The notes under the pieces were generated by a model. That model saw only the letters and a list, made by a program, of their open reading frames with translations. It ran no database searches and was not told the origin of the DNA. From the NCBI GenBank assembly GCA_011605865.1, contig JAAOZI010000003.1:62001-126000 (forward strand): DNA of 64,000 nt. The letters run 5' to 3'. This DNA comes from Archaeoglobales archaeon. Its GTDB lineage: Archaea; Halobacteriota; Archaeoglobi; Archaeoglobales; Archaeoglobaceae. The position numbers and the translations under genes were made by a program. This document shows, one piece after another, positions 46,115-53,747 of the stretch (within the stretch, counting starts at the first letter, position 1; every line of letters starts with the position of its first letter).

Positions 46115-47268
46115 TCGAGCCTTTTCCTGAATTCTGAAGGCAGCTTCAGTATTCCTGCAAGTCCTATAAGATTTTCCTTGGAAATGCTTCCATCTGCTAT
46201 TTCCTTAAGAACCTGTTTTGCGTTGAAGGCAATTCCAAGCCCGGCTTTTTCGATCATTATCTTGTCATTCGCTCCATCGCCCACGGCAACAACTTTGTCC
46301 ATGCTAATTCCTTCCCTTTTGGCTATCTCCTCTATTATTTTGGCCTTTTCTTGGGCATCTATTATCCTTCCCTTTATCCTGCCAGTGAGCTTTCCATCGA
46401 CTATTTCGAGCTCGTTGCCAAACGCGTAGTCGAGTCCAAGCTCTTCCTTTATTCTGTTCGTGAAATACGTAAAGCTCCCGCTTACCAGTGCAACCTTGTA
46501 TCCTGCCCTCTTAAGCGCGGAAATCAGCTCTCTAGCTCCCTCGGTGAATTCGATCTTGGAGTATATCCTTTCAAGGACTTCAACCGGAAGACCTTTTAGC
46601 AGCTTAATCCTCTGCTCTAGAGCCTCTCTGAAGCTAAACTCGCCGTTCATAGCTTTTCTCGTTAACTCCTGTACTTCCTTCTCTACTCCCGCCTCTTTGG
46701 CGAGCTCGTCGATTATCTCCGTCTCGATGAGGGTTGAATCTAGATCGAAGACGACAAGCCTTTTCTCTTTCATTGCCGTTTCGTAATCCTGAAGGACGAT
46801 ATCGAGACCTAGCCTTTCTCCCTCCTTCAGCAGCTCCCTTCTAAGGCTCTGAAGATCGGAATCTCCGATGTCAACTACGAATTCTATCATTATGAGCTTG
46901 TCCCTTGCCATTAAGCTTGTCCTCTCAATGTTTATTCCGTGTTTAAGGAAAATCGCAGTAATATCCCTGACTATCCCGACTTTGTCCTTTCCTATTACGC
47001 TTACGACGAAAAGATTCTTCTTTTTTCCCTCCTTTCTTTCGAAGGGATTGAGGCTTATTTTCAGATTAAGGGATCTTTCAACTTCTTTCAGGTTCTTTTC
47101 AACGCATTCAATGTTTTCTGCTTCAGCAACTATGAACATCGCAAAAATTCCCTGCAGAACTGTCTGCTCTATATCCACTATGTTTGCATTGCAGCTGGCA
47201 AGGGCCTTTGAAACGGCATGCACTATTCCTATCCTGTCCTCACCGTAAACGGAAACTGCGATCAGCAC
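46111..47268 (-). CDS. serB: Phosphoserine phosphatase with two ACT domains
   Basis: Last step of serine biosynthesis from 3-phosphoglycerate. The 385-residue protein has two N-terminal ACT domains (about 1-75, GEDRIGIVHAVSKAL; about 87-160, GKDKVGIVRDITAIF) that probably bind serine, and a HAD phosphatase domain with VVFDLDSTLIE (motif I), ALVSGSFTYF (motif II), and VVAVGDGANDKIMI (motif III/IV). It is translationally coupled to the downstream CDF transporter. Confidence 0.95.
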   Translation of the reverse strand: MLIAVSVYGEDRIGIVHAVSKALASCNANIVDIEQTVLQGIFAMFIVAEAENIECVEKNLKEVERSLNLKISLNPFERKEGKKKNLFVVSVIGKDKVGIVRDITAIFLKHGINIERTSLMARDKLIMIEFVVDIGDSDLQSLRRELLKEGERLGLDIVLQDYETAMKEKRLVVFDLDSTLIETEIIDELAKEAGVEKEVQELTRKAMNGEFSFREALEQRIKLLKGLPVEVLERIYSKIEFTEGARELISALKRAGYKVALVSGSFTYFTNRIKEELGLDYAFGNELEIVDGKLTGRIKGRIIDAQEKAKIIEEIAKREGISMDKVVAVGDGANDKIMIEKAGLGIAFNAKQVLKEIADGSISKENLIGLAGILKLPSEFRKRLE

Positions 47269-47289
47269 AGCTGCATTGGTTCTCGAATA

Positions 47290-47778
47290 TTAAGAACTTT
47301 GCGAGATGATCACAAAGAACTTGTTGAGCTCGTAGAGCGGTGCCCGTGCTTTTCCGAAGGCCCCGCATCCAACGGTTGGACTTATCAGCCCCGAACCCTT
47401 TAGCTCGGAAATCAAAGCTCCCGGCTCTTTTCCGTGCTTCATGGCTATGTCAACAAGGTCCTCCGCGCAGATTAGCAAGTTTTTTGCCCTATCTTTTATT
47501 TCCTCAAATATTTCCACGAATTCCTCGGCCTTTTCCTCGCCTATTTCCCTGAAATATTCTACTATTGCCTTTTTCCAGTCCATGAATCTGAAGAAGAACC
47601 TCACAATGTACGGTATCTCCATGTCCTCCCCGAACTGCCTTGAAATCCAGGCAAGGGAATCTTTTTCGGATTTTATTGGCAAGGCAAGTTTTAAATCTTC
47701 GAGTATTATCATGGTTTCTTCATCCAGTTCCTCCTTTGGAATTATCCCTTTTTCGCTGTATCTTTTTACCAACTCCAT
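47290..47778 (-). CDS. Uncharacterised protein paired with a ferredoxin
   Basis: A 162-residue helical cytosolic protein (MELVKRYSEKGIIPKEELDEE...) with CAEDLVDIAMKHGKEPGALISEL and a cysteine in SPTVGCGAFGKAR. The start at 47778 is chosen because it is 5 nt behind the stop of the ferredoxin gene; longer frames overlap the ferredoxin. The two are probably cotranscribed and may act together in electron transfer. The family is not recognised. Confidence 0.7.
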   Translation of the reverse strand: MELVKRYSEKGIIPKEELDEETMIILEDLKLALPIKSEKDSLAWISRQFGEDMEIPYIVRFFFRFMDWKKAIVEYFREIGEEKAEEFVEIFEEIKDRAKNLLICAEDLVDIAMKHGKEPGALISELKGSGLISPTVGCGAFGKARAPLYELNKFFVIISQSS

Positions 47779-47783
47779 CGCTT

Positions 47784-47957
47784 TCAGTCCATAACTATCA
47801 ATGCCCCGTATGGACATGCCCTCACGCAGTCGTAGCATTTCTTGCACACCTCCTCATTTATCCTTAAAACCTTTCCTCCATTTCTCACTATCGCATTTGG
47901 AACGGGGCAGACCCTGCTGCATGTTCCGCAACCCTTGCAGCCTAATACCGCGATCAA
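47784..47957 (-). CDS. 2[4Fe-4S] ferredoxin, TTG start
   Basis: A 57-residue ferredoxin missed by ATG-only searching. Two complete cluster motifs are present: CKGCGTCSRVCPVPNA and CKKCYDCVRACPYGA, separated by the usual NGGKVLRINEEV linker. The frame opens with a TGA and has TTG at 47957 behind a GGGGGATC Shine-Dalgarno sequence (5-nt gap), so TTG is the inferred start. It lies 5 nt ahead of the 162-residue gene. It could donate electrons to, or accept them from, that partner. Confidence 0.85.
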   Translation of the reverse strand: MIAVLGCKGCGTCSRVCPVPNAIVRNGGKVLRINEEVCKKCYDCVRACPYGALIVMD

Positions 47958-47984
47958 AAAGATCCCCCATCATCTTTTCGGGGA

Positions 47985-48125
47985 GGAAAGCTTAGGATTT
48001 GCCCAAGCCGAGGGAAGGATTAGCATAACAATGCTTTGGCAAGGTAGGAAATTGGCTTTTGAAAGCGGAATAAAAGAAGAGTGAAGCCTTAAAGCCGGAA
48101 ACTTCACCTTTAAAGGGGTGGCTAA
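47985..48125 (+). mobile_element. Short IS200/IS605-type relic (tail and right hairpin)
   Basis: The plus strand encodes a degenerate tail (LWQGRKLAFESGIKEE) that resembles the LRDGSLAFEPADEV tail of the relic at 13.5 kb, then a right-end hairpin of the type GGAAACTTCACCTTTAAAGG and GGTGGCTAAC. No zinc ribbon remains and the left hairpin is unclear. It lies between the ferredoxin promoter and the end of the thioredoxin gene. It is the weakest of the four relics. Confidence 0.55.
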
Positions 48126-48131
48126 CCGAAA

Positions 48132-48446
48132 TCATAACCCCAGTGCTCTTTCCAGTTCCTCTCTTATCATGTTTTCCGGCATAGCCCCCACAAATCCGCC
48201 TACTACCCTCCCCCTTCTGAAGAAAAGCACTGTTGGTATGCTTGAAATTCCGTATTCAAAGGCCAGTTCCTGATTTTCATCAACGTTTATCTTGTAGAAT
48301 TCAACTTCTTTGTATTCCTTAGATAGCTTTTCCAGCAGAGGGCTGAGGAACCTGCAGGGCATGCACCAGTCTGCATAGAAATCCACGACGACCAGTTTGT
48401 CGCTGTTTATCACCTGAAGGAATTCCCTCTCATCTATCTTCCTCAT
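48132..48446 (-). CDS. Thioredoxin
   Basis: A 104-residue thioredoxin-fold disulfide reductase. The active site is WCMPC in VVDFYADWCMPCRFLSPLLEK, and the cis-proline loop is ISSIPTVLFFRRG. The WCMPC dipeptide differs from the usual GP. There is no signal peptide, so it is cytosolic. It stands alone; a small A/T-rich gap separates it from the DRG GTPase gene. Confidence 0.94.
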   Translation of the reverse strand: MRKIDEREFLQVINSDKLVVVDFYADWCMPCRFLSPLLEKLSKEYKEVEFYKINVDENQELAFEYGISSIPTVLFFRRGRVVGGFVGAMPENMIREELERALGL

Positions 48447-48519
48447 AATACCACCATCTTCAAGGAATTGCTTTGGACAATATAACTTTTATCGGTTTAT
48501 CCAAAACCGTTCAATTCCG

Positions 48520-49572
48520 CTATGTGTAGATCGATACAACATCTCCGTCGCTCAGTACGTGGTCCAGTCCAACTCTCTGCCCCTCATGCTTTACAGATCT
48601 TCCCCACACCCTCGCGTACTTGAAATTTTCAACGAAGTCGTTGTGTATCTTCCTGCACACATCCTCGATTCTTGCCCCCTCCCTCAGAATCATTGGTTTT
48701 TCGCTCATTTTTTCACCGGGCGGTTTTAGATAAACCTTTATGAACCTCAGTTTTCTGTAAATTTCTTCCTTGAGCAGATCCAGGTTTATCCCCTTTGTTG
48801 CGGATACCTTTATTGCGTTAACGTCAACATCCATGATATCTATCTTGTTCACCACGGTTATCGAGGGAATGTAAACGCAGTTCCCGTTTAGGGCATCGAT
48901 CAGCCTCTCCATCGTTATGTTCTCTCTTATGAGCACGTCTGCATTGTGAATCTTGTATTCCTTCAGAATTTCGGCAATTGTCCTCTCATCGAGGCCCAGT
49001 GGTACGGTTGAACTTATCTTTACCCCTCCCCGGTCCTTTTTCCTTATCACAACATCCGGCGGTTTCTGGTCGAGCCTTATCCCCGCTTCATAGAGTTCCC
49101 TTTTTACAATTTCTATTGAATCCAGTTTGAAAACGTCTGCAACTATAACTATGAGATCGGCAATTCTAACGGCTGAAAGGACTTCTTTCTCCCTCCCTTT
49201 TCCGCTAGCTGCACCCTCAACGATTCCCGGCATATCGATGATCTGTATAGTTGCGTGTTTGTATTCCATTATTCCGGGAACTGGCTTCTTTGTCGTGAAA
49301 TCGTAATCTCCAACCTCGCTTTTTGCATTCGTTAAAGCGTTTAGAAGGCTAGACTTCCCGACAGATGGAAAGCCTACTAGGGCAACGGTTGCATCCCCCT
49401 CTTTTTTTATGGAAATCGTCTGCCTTGCACTTTTCCTTTTCTCCTTTTCAAGCTCCTCCTTTAGCCTTGCAAGCTTCGCTTTAAGTCTTCCGACGTGATG
49501 TTCTGTTGCCTTGTTGTATGGAGTCCTTTTTATTTCCTCCTCGAGCTGTTTTATCTGCTGGAGTAAGTCCAC
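48520..49572 (-). CDS. DRG/Obg-family GTPase with TGS domain
   Basis: A 350-residue archaeal DRG GTPase associated with translating ribosomes. Order: N-terminal helical part (LEEEIKRTPYNKATEHHVGRLKAKLARLKEEL, read in parts), G domain with GFPSVGKSSLLN (G1), DMPGIVEGA (G3) and NKIDI (G4), then a C-terminal TGS domain (PMILREGARIEDVCRKIHNDFVENFKYARVWG region). The length is slightly below the usual ~365. It is probably monocistronic. Confidence 0.94.
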   Translation of the reverse strand: MDLLQQIKQLEEEIKRTPYNKATEHHVGRLKAKLARLKEELEKEKRKSARQTISIKKEGDATVALVGFPSVGKSSLLNALTNAKSEVGDYDFTTKKPVPGIMEYKHATIQIIDMPGIVEGAASGKGREKEVLSAVRIADLIVIVADVFKLDSIEIVKRELYEAGIRLDQKPPDVVIRKKDRGGVKISSTVPLGLDERTIAEILKEYKIHNADVLIRENITMERLIDALNGNCVYIPSITVVNKIDIMDVDVNAIKVSATKGINLDLLKEEIYRKLRFIKVYLKPPGEKMSEKPMILREGARIEDVCRKIHNDFVENFKYARVWGRSVKHEGQRVGLDHVLSDGDVVSIYT

Positions 49573-49602
49573 ATTTTTAGAATCATCTCAGAATTAAAAA
49601 GT

Positions 49603-50181
49603 TCAACGCATTTCGAGGCTGTCGCTAACAATCGTAACACCCCCCTTCATCGAAAACGTGAGCTTGGCAACATAATTGTGGTACGCGATAAAGGAGTCCT
49701 CACTCTTTATTATATCTATCTGAACGTCGTGAAAGGCTGTTAGACCTTCGGGGATTTTTCCGATGACGGCGTTGATGAGAATTCCCCTGTCGATTTCTAT
49801 AAGCGACTCTATCGCCTTCGATGCATCTATTCCGTAGAATGATAGGAAGTTCATACCAAAGGAAAGAATCAGTCTGTTTTCAGGCAAAAAACTTTTCAAT
49901 CTGTTTATTTCCTCAATTTTAAGCTTTTCCAGTATTTTTAGGGGAAAGCAATCCTTTTCTGATGCAATCAAAACGGCTTCCCCATGTTTTGGGAAACCGT
50001 ATTTTTTTCCGAGATGATTTATCCTCTCAACGGCTGCATCTGTCCATAGAATCCAAAAAAAGTCTCCAAAGTTCTGGTTAAGCCACGAGCAAACTGTGTA
50101 GAAGCTGTAAAGATCCGGAAAAGTTATCAGCAGTTTATCCCCTTCTTCAGCCTCTTCGATAACACTCTGAATTATCTTCAT
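49603..50181 (-). CDS. Uncharacterised protein, possible degenerate RecA-like fold
   Basis: A 192-residue cytosolic protein. Alternating hydrophobic strands (KLLITFPDLYSFY, FFWILWTDAA, RLILSFGMNFLSFYGID, RGILINAVIG) suggest an alpha/beta Rossmann- or RecA-like fold, but there is no Walker A motif. It lies 30 nt upstream of the DRG gene on the same strand and may share its transcript. A TATA-like A/T block lies upstream (near 50205). The family is not recognised. Confidence 0.65.
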   Translation of the reverse strand: MKIIQSVIEEAEEGDKLLITFPDLYSFYTVCSWLNQNFGDFFWILWTDAAVERINHLGKKYGFPKHGEAVLIASEKDCFPLKILEKLKIEEINRLKSFLPENRLILSFGMNFLSFYGIDASKAIESLIEIDRGILINAVIGKIPEGLTAFHDVQIDIIKSEDSFIAYHNYVAKLTFSMKGGVTIVSDSLEMR

Positions 50182-50346
50182 GGTGAAAGAAAGGGAGCGG
50201 TATAAATAAAATTTTCCTTAAGTAATAAAATTTCTTTTCTGTAATTTCAACGCCCTCCTAATTTTCTTTGGCCCTCTAGTTTGTTCAAGATTTAGATAAG
50301 AACCTTAAATTTGCTGGGACTGCGAGCATGAAATAAGAGTTTTTAG

Positions 50347-50421
50347 CGGGCTCGGCGGGATTTGAACCCGCGACCTGCAGCTTAGGAGGCTGCCGCCATA
50401 TCCGTGCTAGGCCACGAGCCC
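50347..50421 (-). tRNA. tRNA-Arg (CCT anticodon)
   Basis: Minus-strand cloverleaf: acceptor GGGCTCG/CGAGCCC, anticodon arm GCAGC-CTCCTAA-GCTGC with anticodon CCT, T arm GTTCAAATC, discriminator G at 50347. No intron and no encoded CCA. It decodes AGG. The 50182-50346 gap otherwise holds only an A/T-rich stretch. Confidence 0.96.
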
Positions 50422-50437
50422 TCAAGAAAAGATGTTT

Positions 50438-51046
50438 TTAAGTTTTATGAGCTTTTTGGTTTATCTTCCTAGTTTCTTTGAGCATGTAGGATGCGTAGAT
50501 TAGGGCAAAGGATATAATCATTAGAATCAAATTCAGCCTCCATTCGGGTGAGAATTCAGCCTCGAATGGCCTGGGATGGAGTGGGGAGAAAAATCCGGAA
50601 ATGTAGCTGAGGGGAACAGTAATATACGCGATTATGAGGTAAATCGCAGAAATTCTTGCCTTTTCTTCAACGAGGTTTCTCAGTGAGAAATAGACGGCAT
50701 ATATGAAGAGCATGAGCAGGACAATGACTTCCCTGATCTCGTACCATGTAAAATAGGCTCCCCAGGTTTCTTTAGCCCATATTGCCCCGCTTATGAATGC
50801 AACTATTGCCATAATGAATCCGAACTTTGCCGATCTGCTTGCAATTTCATCACTTTTCGGACTGCTATTCCTGAGGAAGGATATTGAATAGATGAAGGAA
50901 ACTGTAAAGGCGAGGTATGAGGCGATTGCGGAGGGAACATGGAGGAATACTATTCTGTAGCTCTCTATTTTCGCCGGAAGGGAAAATGAATTGTATATGC
51001 CGAACAGGAGCATTGCTATCGCAATCAGAAGGATCAGCCTGAACAT
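50438..51046 (-). CDS. CcmC-like cytochrome c assembly protein
   Basis: A 202-residue protein with six transmembrane segments, of the CcmC branch of the haem-handling protein superfamily. Visible are FLHVPSAIASYLAFTVSF (haem-ligand histidine 1), the tryptophan-rich motif WAKETWGAYFTWYEIRE, and SPLHPRPFEAE (histidine 2). The tryptophan motif is altered (family WGxxWxWD; here WGAYFTWYE). It likely provides haem for the multihaem cytochromes hmeE and the octahaem protein; no ccmE/F/A/B genes are in this window. Confidence 0.85.
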   Translation of the reverse strand: MFRLILLIAIAMLLFGIYNSFSLPAKIESYRIVFLHVPSAIASYLAFTVSFIYSISFLRNSSPKSDEIASRSAKFGFIMAIVAFISGAIWAKETWGAYFTWYEIREVIVLLMLFIYAVYFSLRNLVEEKARISAIYLIIAYITVPLSYISGFFSPLHPRPFEAEFSPEWRLNLILMIISFALIYASYMLKETRKINQKAHKT

Positions 51047-51113
51047 GTCTCAAATAGATCACGGATTAAAAAGTTTTTTAACCTTGAGGGCAAAAATGCT
51101 TTATAACCGAAAA

Positions 51114-51330
51114 CCTCGTCCTTCAGGGCGGGGATGAAAAAGCTTAAACAAATGGAACAGGGAATTCAGATGCCCCGAAACGCGGGCTTGTTTACAACAA
51201 ATATAGCCCATGCCTTAGCGAGAGGCATGGGATGGGGGAGCTGTGAACCCCCCGAACCGGCAGATGAGGGGAAGAGCGTAAAGCCTCCCTTAACGCCGGA
51301 AGCCTCGCCTTTAAAGGCGGGACAGCTCAC
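51114..51330 (+). mobile_element. IS200/IS605-type relic with two terminal hairpins
   Basis: The left hairpin CCTCGTCCTTCAGGGCGGGG (51114-51133) and right hairpin of the type AAGCCTCGCCTTTAAAGGCG (about 51299-51320) enclose a damaged TnpB tail: FRCPETRACL is a decayed zinc ribbon, then NIAHALARGMGWGSCEPPEPADEG and TPEASPLKAG. The relic lies between tRNA-Arg and tRNA-Leu and ends where the SpoIIM-family coding region begins. Confidence 0.75.
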
Positions 51331-51862
51331 GTTAAAGCTGATCTTTGCTCTTCTTTCAATCCTTTTTCTTGGCTCCTGTTACCTGGGATACTTTTTGGCG
51401 GAAGCATATCCTGATTTGGCAAAGAAGGAAATGGAAGACCTGAGAGAATTTTTCAGGACATTTGTTTCCAGAGACATCTCCCCACTGGAAATATTCCTTA
51501 TAATATTCTTAAACAATTCGATAAAGTCGTTTTTTGCCATGATTCTGGGAGTATTTTTTGGAATAGTGCCTGTCCTCTTCATTTTCTTAAACGGACTCAT
51601 AATCGGTTTCTTTGCGAAATTTCTGGGGGAAGAAATGGGAATTTTGAAATTTGTTTTTTTGCTTCTTCCCCACGGAATACTGGAAATACCGGCAGTTATA
51701 CTCGCCTGCAGTTACGGTGTACAGCTCGGAATCTCGCTCATAAAGGATAGAAAGGGTCTGGGAAAGAAAATAAAGGTCTCTGTTATAAAATTCTTCAAAA
51801 TCGTGGTTCCAATGTTATTCGTTGCGGCTGCCATAGAAACCCTTCTGATCGTGATAAGGTAG
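51134..51862 (+). CDS. SpoIIM/DUF95-family membrane protein with start inside an IS relic
   Basis: From about residue 65 this frame encodes a SpoIIM-family (stage II sporulation protein M/DUF95) membrane protein with about five membrane segments (LKLIFALLSILFLGSCYLGYF, FLNNSIKSFFAMILGVFFGIVPVLF, LLPHGILEIPAVILACSYG read in parts). The first ~64 residues come from the insertion-sequence relic. No ATG, GTG or TTG lies at the expected domain start, so translation must begin in the relic (ATG 51134, with GGGCGGGG touching it, or a later relic Met), or the gene is damaged. The archaeal function of the family is unclear. The end overlaps the convergent hjc by 48 nt. Confidence 0.75.
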   Translation: MKKLKQMEQGIQMPRNAGLFTTNIAHALARGMGWGSCEPPEPADEGKSVKPPLTPEASPLKAGQLTLKLIFALLSILFLGSCYLGYFLAEAYPDLAKKEMEDLREFFRTFVSRDISPLEIFLIIFLNNSIKSFFAMILGVFFGIVPVLFIFLNGLIIGFFAKFLGEEMGILKFVFLLLPHGILEIPAVILACSYGVQLGISLIKDRKGLGKKIKVSVIKFFKIVVPMLFVAAAIETLLIVIR

Positions 51863-52252
51863 ACGGGTCTGAATGATTCCCTTAAGGTCATGGAAATCTT
51901 TTCCCATCGCGTAAACATCCTCATCGATCCTGAACCCCTTGGGCGTCTTTTTTAGGTCTTCAATTCTGAAAAACCTCCACTTCTCTCTTGGAAGTTTTAG
52001 CGCTATGTATCCGCTTGCCCCAAATGCCTTTGAAAATTCTTGAAGCTTTTTTATTTCTTCGGAGGATAAATAAAGTGGCAGATTCTTTCTCATTTTTACT
52101 TCGAATGCGAAGAAAGCAGATCCATCTCCTGCAACAATGTCCGGGCAAGGAAAATGTGAGGCCCCGCTACCGGCTACCCTGACAGCTGCAAAACCGTTTT
52201 CCCACAGTTCCTCAATTAATTCCCTTTCAAATCTCGAACCCTTTCTTTTCAT
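51815..52252 (-). CDS. hjc: Holliday junction resolvase Hjc
   Basis: A 145-residue structure-specific endonuclease resolving four-way DNA junctions in recombination and fork repair. Catalytic residues are visible: RFERELIEELWENGFAAVRVAGSG (Glu and basic residues), CPDIVAGD (Asp), FEVKMRKN (E-x-K), all in the expected order. The ATG at 52252 (MKRKGSRFERE) fits the family; longer frames run towards the tRNA-Leu gene. The C-terminal tail overlaps the convergent SpoIIM gene by 48 nt and seems longer than usual by about 20 residues. Confidence 0.92.
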   Translation of the reverse strand: MKRKGSRFERELIEELWENGFAAVRVAGSGASHFPCPDIVAGDGSAFFAFEVKMRKNLPLYLSSEEIKKLQEFSKAFGASGYIALKLPREKWRFFRIEDLKKTPKGFRIDEDVYAMGKDFHDLKGIIQTRLPYHDQKGFYGSRNE

Positions 52253-52416
52253 CAAACAAAATTTTTGATCTATATTTAAATAAATCGCCCAAGCAGTTTC
52301 AAATCCTTTTCCAACATTTGGCCGGGTATAATTTGAATCTAGAACATCTTTCTCTTGAAGCAATTTGAGCCTTAAGAAGCGAAAAGCTGATAACCTTAAG
52401 ATACACTTTGCTTTTA

Positions 52417-52499
52417 GCGGGGGTTGCCGAGTGGACAAAGGCGGTGGATTCAGGGTCCACTCCCGTAGGGGTTCGAGGGTTCGAATCCCTCCCCCCGCA
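52417..52499 (+). tRNA. tRNA-Leu (CAG anticodon)
   Basis: Plus-strand class II cloverleaf: acceptor GCGGGGG/CCCCCGC, anticodon arm GTGGA-TTCAGGG-TCCAC with anticodon CAG, a long variable arm (TCCCGTAGGGGTT), T arm GTTCGAATC and discriminator A at 52499. No intron and no encoded CCA. The btuD stop codon lies directly after it on the opposite strand. Confidence 0.97.
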
Positions 52500-53747
52500 T
52501 TAATTTACAAAACCTCGCCCTTTAGGTAGCCTGCCGGCAAGATCTCGGATTGCATTCAGAATCTCGCTTTCGTTTTTTACAATTATGGACTTCGAACTGA
52601 TTTCTGAATAGATTTTTTCGGCCATCTCTCCTGCGAAATTCCTACTCCTAATTTCACTTCTTTCGACTACAATCAGCTTTCCGAGCTTTGCCGCCAGATT
52701 TGCGGCAATTAGATTTTTCAAGTTTCCCCTTCCAATGCTCAGATTTGCCAGAATGACAAAGTCAGCTTCTTCAACCATTTTCAGGTTTTTTTCATGGTTC
52801 TCATCGCTTATATCGCTGAAGGGAGCTTCTGAAACTACCTCGCATCCGAGCTCGGTTGCAATTTCCCAGTCGCTGTCGAGGACATTGAGAACTCCGGCGG
52901 AAACTCTGTATCCGGCCTCCACGAGCGTCTGTATTATTTCCGCCCCGCTTCCGCCACCGCAGATTACATGAACGCGAATACCGTTTTTCGAACTCTTTGC
53001 GACCGGAATCACTATAACGGATTTTCCAATCTTCCTGACAGCCACGTCAACACCGTAAACTTCCCTGACGGATTCAGGAGTTATGACGTCTTCAGCCTTC
53101 CCCGCGCGATGGACTTCCCCGTTTTTGAGCATCAAAATCTTGTCGGAAAACGTCGCCGCCAGATTTATGTCATGCATGGCTATTATTGCTGAGCAGCCGT
53201 TTTCAACTCGCCGCTTGATCAACCTCATTACCTCTATCTGGGATGAAAGATCCAGATGTGCAGTTGGTTCATCTAGGAGCATCACTCTAGGTTCCTGCGC
53301 AAAAAGCCTTGCTAGCATCACCTTCTGTTTTTCTCCGCCGCTCAGCTCATCGAATATCCTTTCCTCAAATCCCCGAAGTCCCACCTCATTCAGCGCATTC
53401 AAAGCTATTTCGTAATCCTCCTTTTTGGCCCTCCTTATTCCGCTGAGATGCGGTGTTCTGCCGAGCAAAACAATGTCTATAACCCTCAACCTCGTCTGCG
53501 GTATTTCCTGTGGAAGGTAGGCTGCGATTTTTGCAATATCATCGAATTCGAGTCTTTTCCCGTCGAATAGAACAACGCCCTTCAGAGGTTTTAGAATCCC
53601 GAAAATTGTCCTGAGCAAGGTTGATTTTCCGCTTCCGTTCGGGCCCAGAATGGACAGAATCTCCCCTTCCTCGAGTTTGAGCGTAACGTTTTTCAGTATC
53701 TCCCTACTCCTCAGTTCGACTCCAAGATCCCTTATTTCAAGCCTCAT
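52500..53747 (-). CDS. btuD: ABC transporter ATP-binding protein, BtuD type, with C-terminal extra domain
   Basis: ATPase of a FecCD/BtuCD-type importer, 415 residues. The first ~255 form a normal ATP-binding domain: GPNGSGKST (Walker A), DELSGGEKQKVMLARL (signature), MLLDEPTAHLD (Walker B) and HDINLAATF (switch His). The last ~150 form a separate Rossmann-like domain starting VHVICGGGSGAEI, as in archaeal BtuD relatives; its role is unknown. ATG 53747 overlaps the stop of the permease (ATGA). A longer frame upstream lies inside the permease gene. The neighbouring btuF and DUF4430 genes point to corrinoids, although iron chelates are not excluded. Confidence 0.88.
   Translation of the reverse strand: MRLEIRDLGVELRSREILKNVTLKLEEGEILSILGPNGSGKSTLLRTIFGILKPLKGVVLFDGKRLEFDDIAKIAAYLPQEIPQTRLRVIDIVLLGRTPHLSGIRRAKKEDYEIALNALNEVGLRGFEERIFDELSGGEKQKVMLARLFAQEPRVMLLDEPTAHLDLSSQIEVMRLIKRRVENGCSAIIAMHDINLAATFSDKILMLKNGEVHRAGKAEDVITPESVREVYGVDVAVRKIGKSVIVIPVAKSSKNGIRVHVICGGGSGAEIIQTLVEAGYRVSAGVLNVLDSDWEIATELGCEVVSEAPFSDISDENHEKNLKMVEEADFVILANLSIGRGNLKNLIAANLAAKLGKLIVVERSEIRSRNFAGEMAEKIYSEISSKSIIVKNESEILNAIRDLAGRLPKGRGFVN

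Noticed and set aside
52504-52520. Sequence like the left hairpin of the IS relics (AACCTCGCCCTTTAG) next to tRNA-Leu
   Set aside because: Only half of the hairpin is present and it forms the coding end of btuD; it could be a trace of an insertion but cannot be told from chance.
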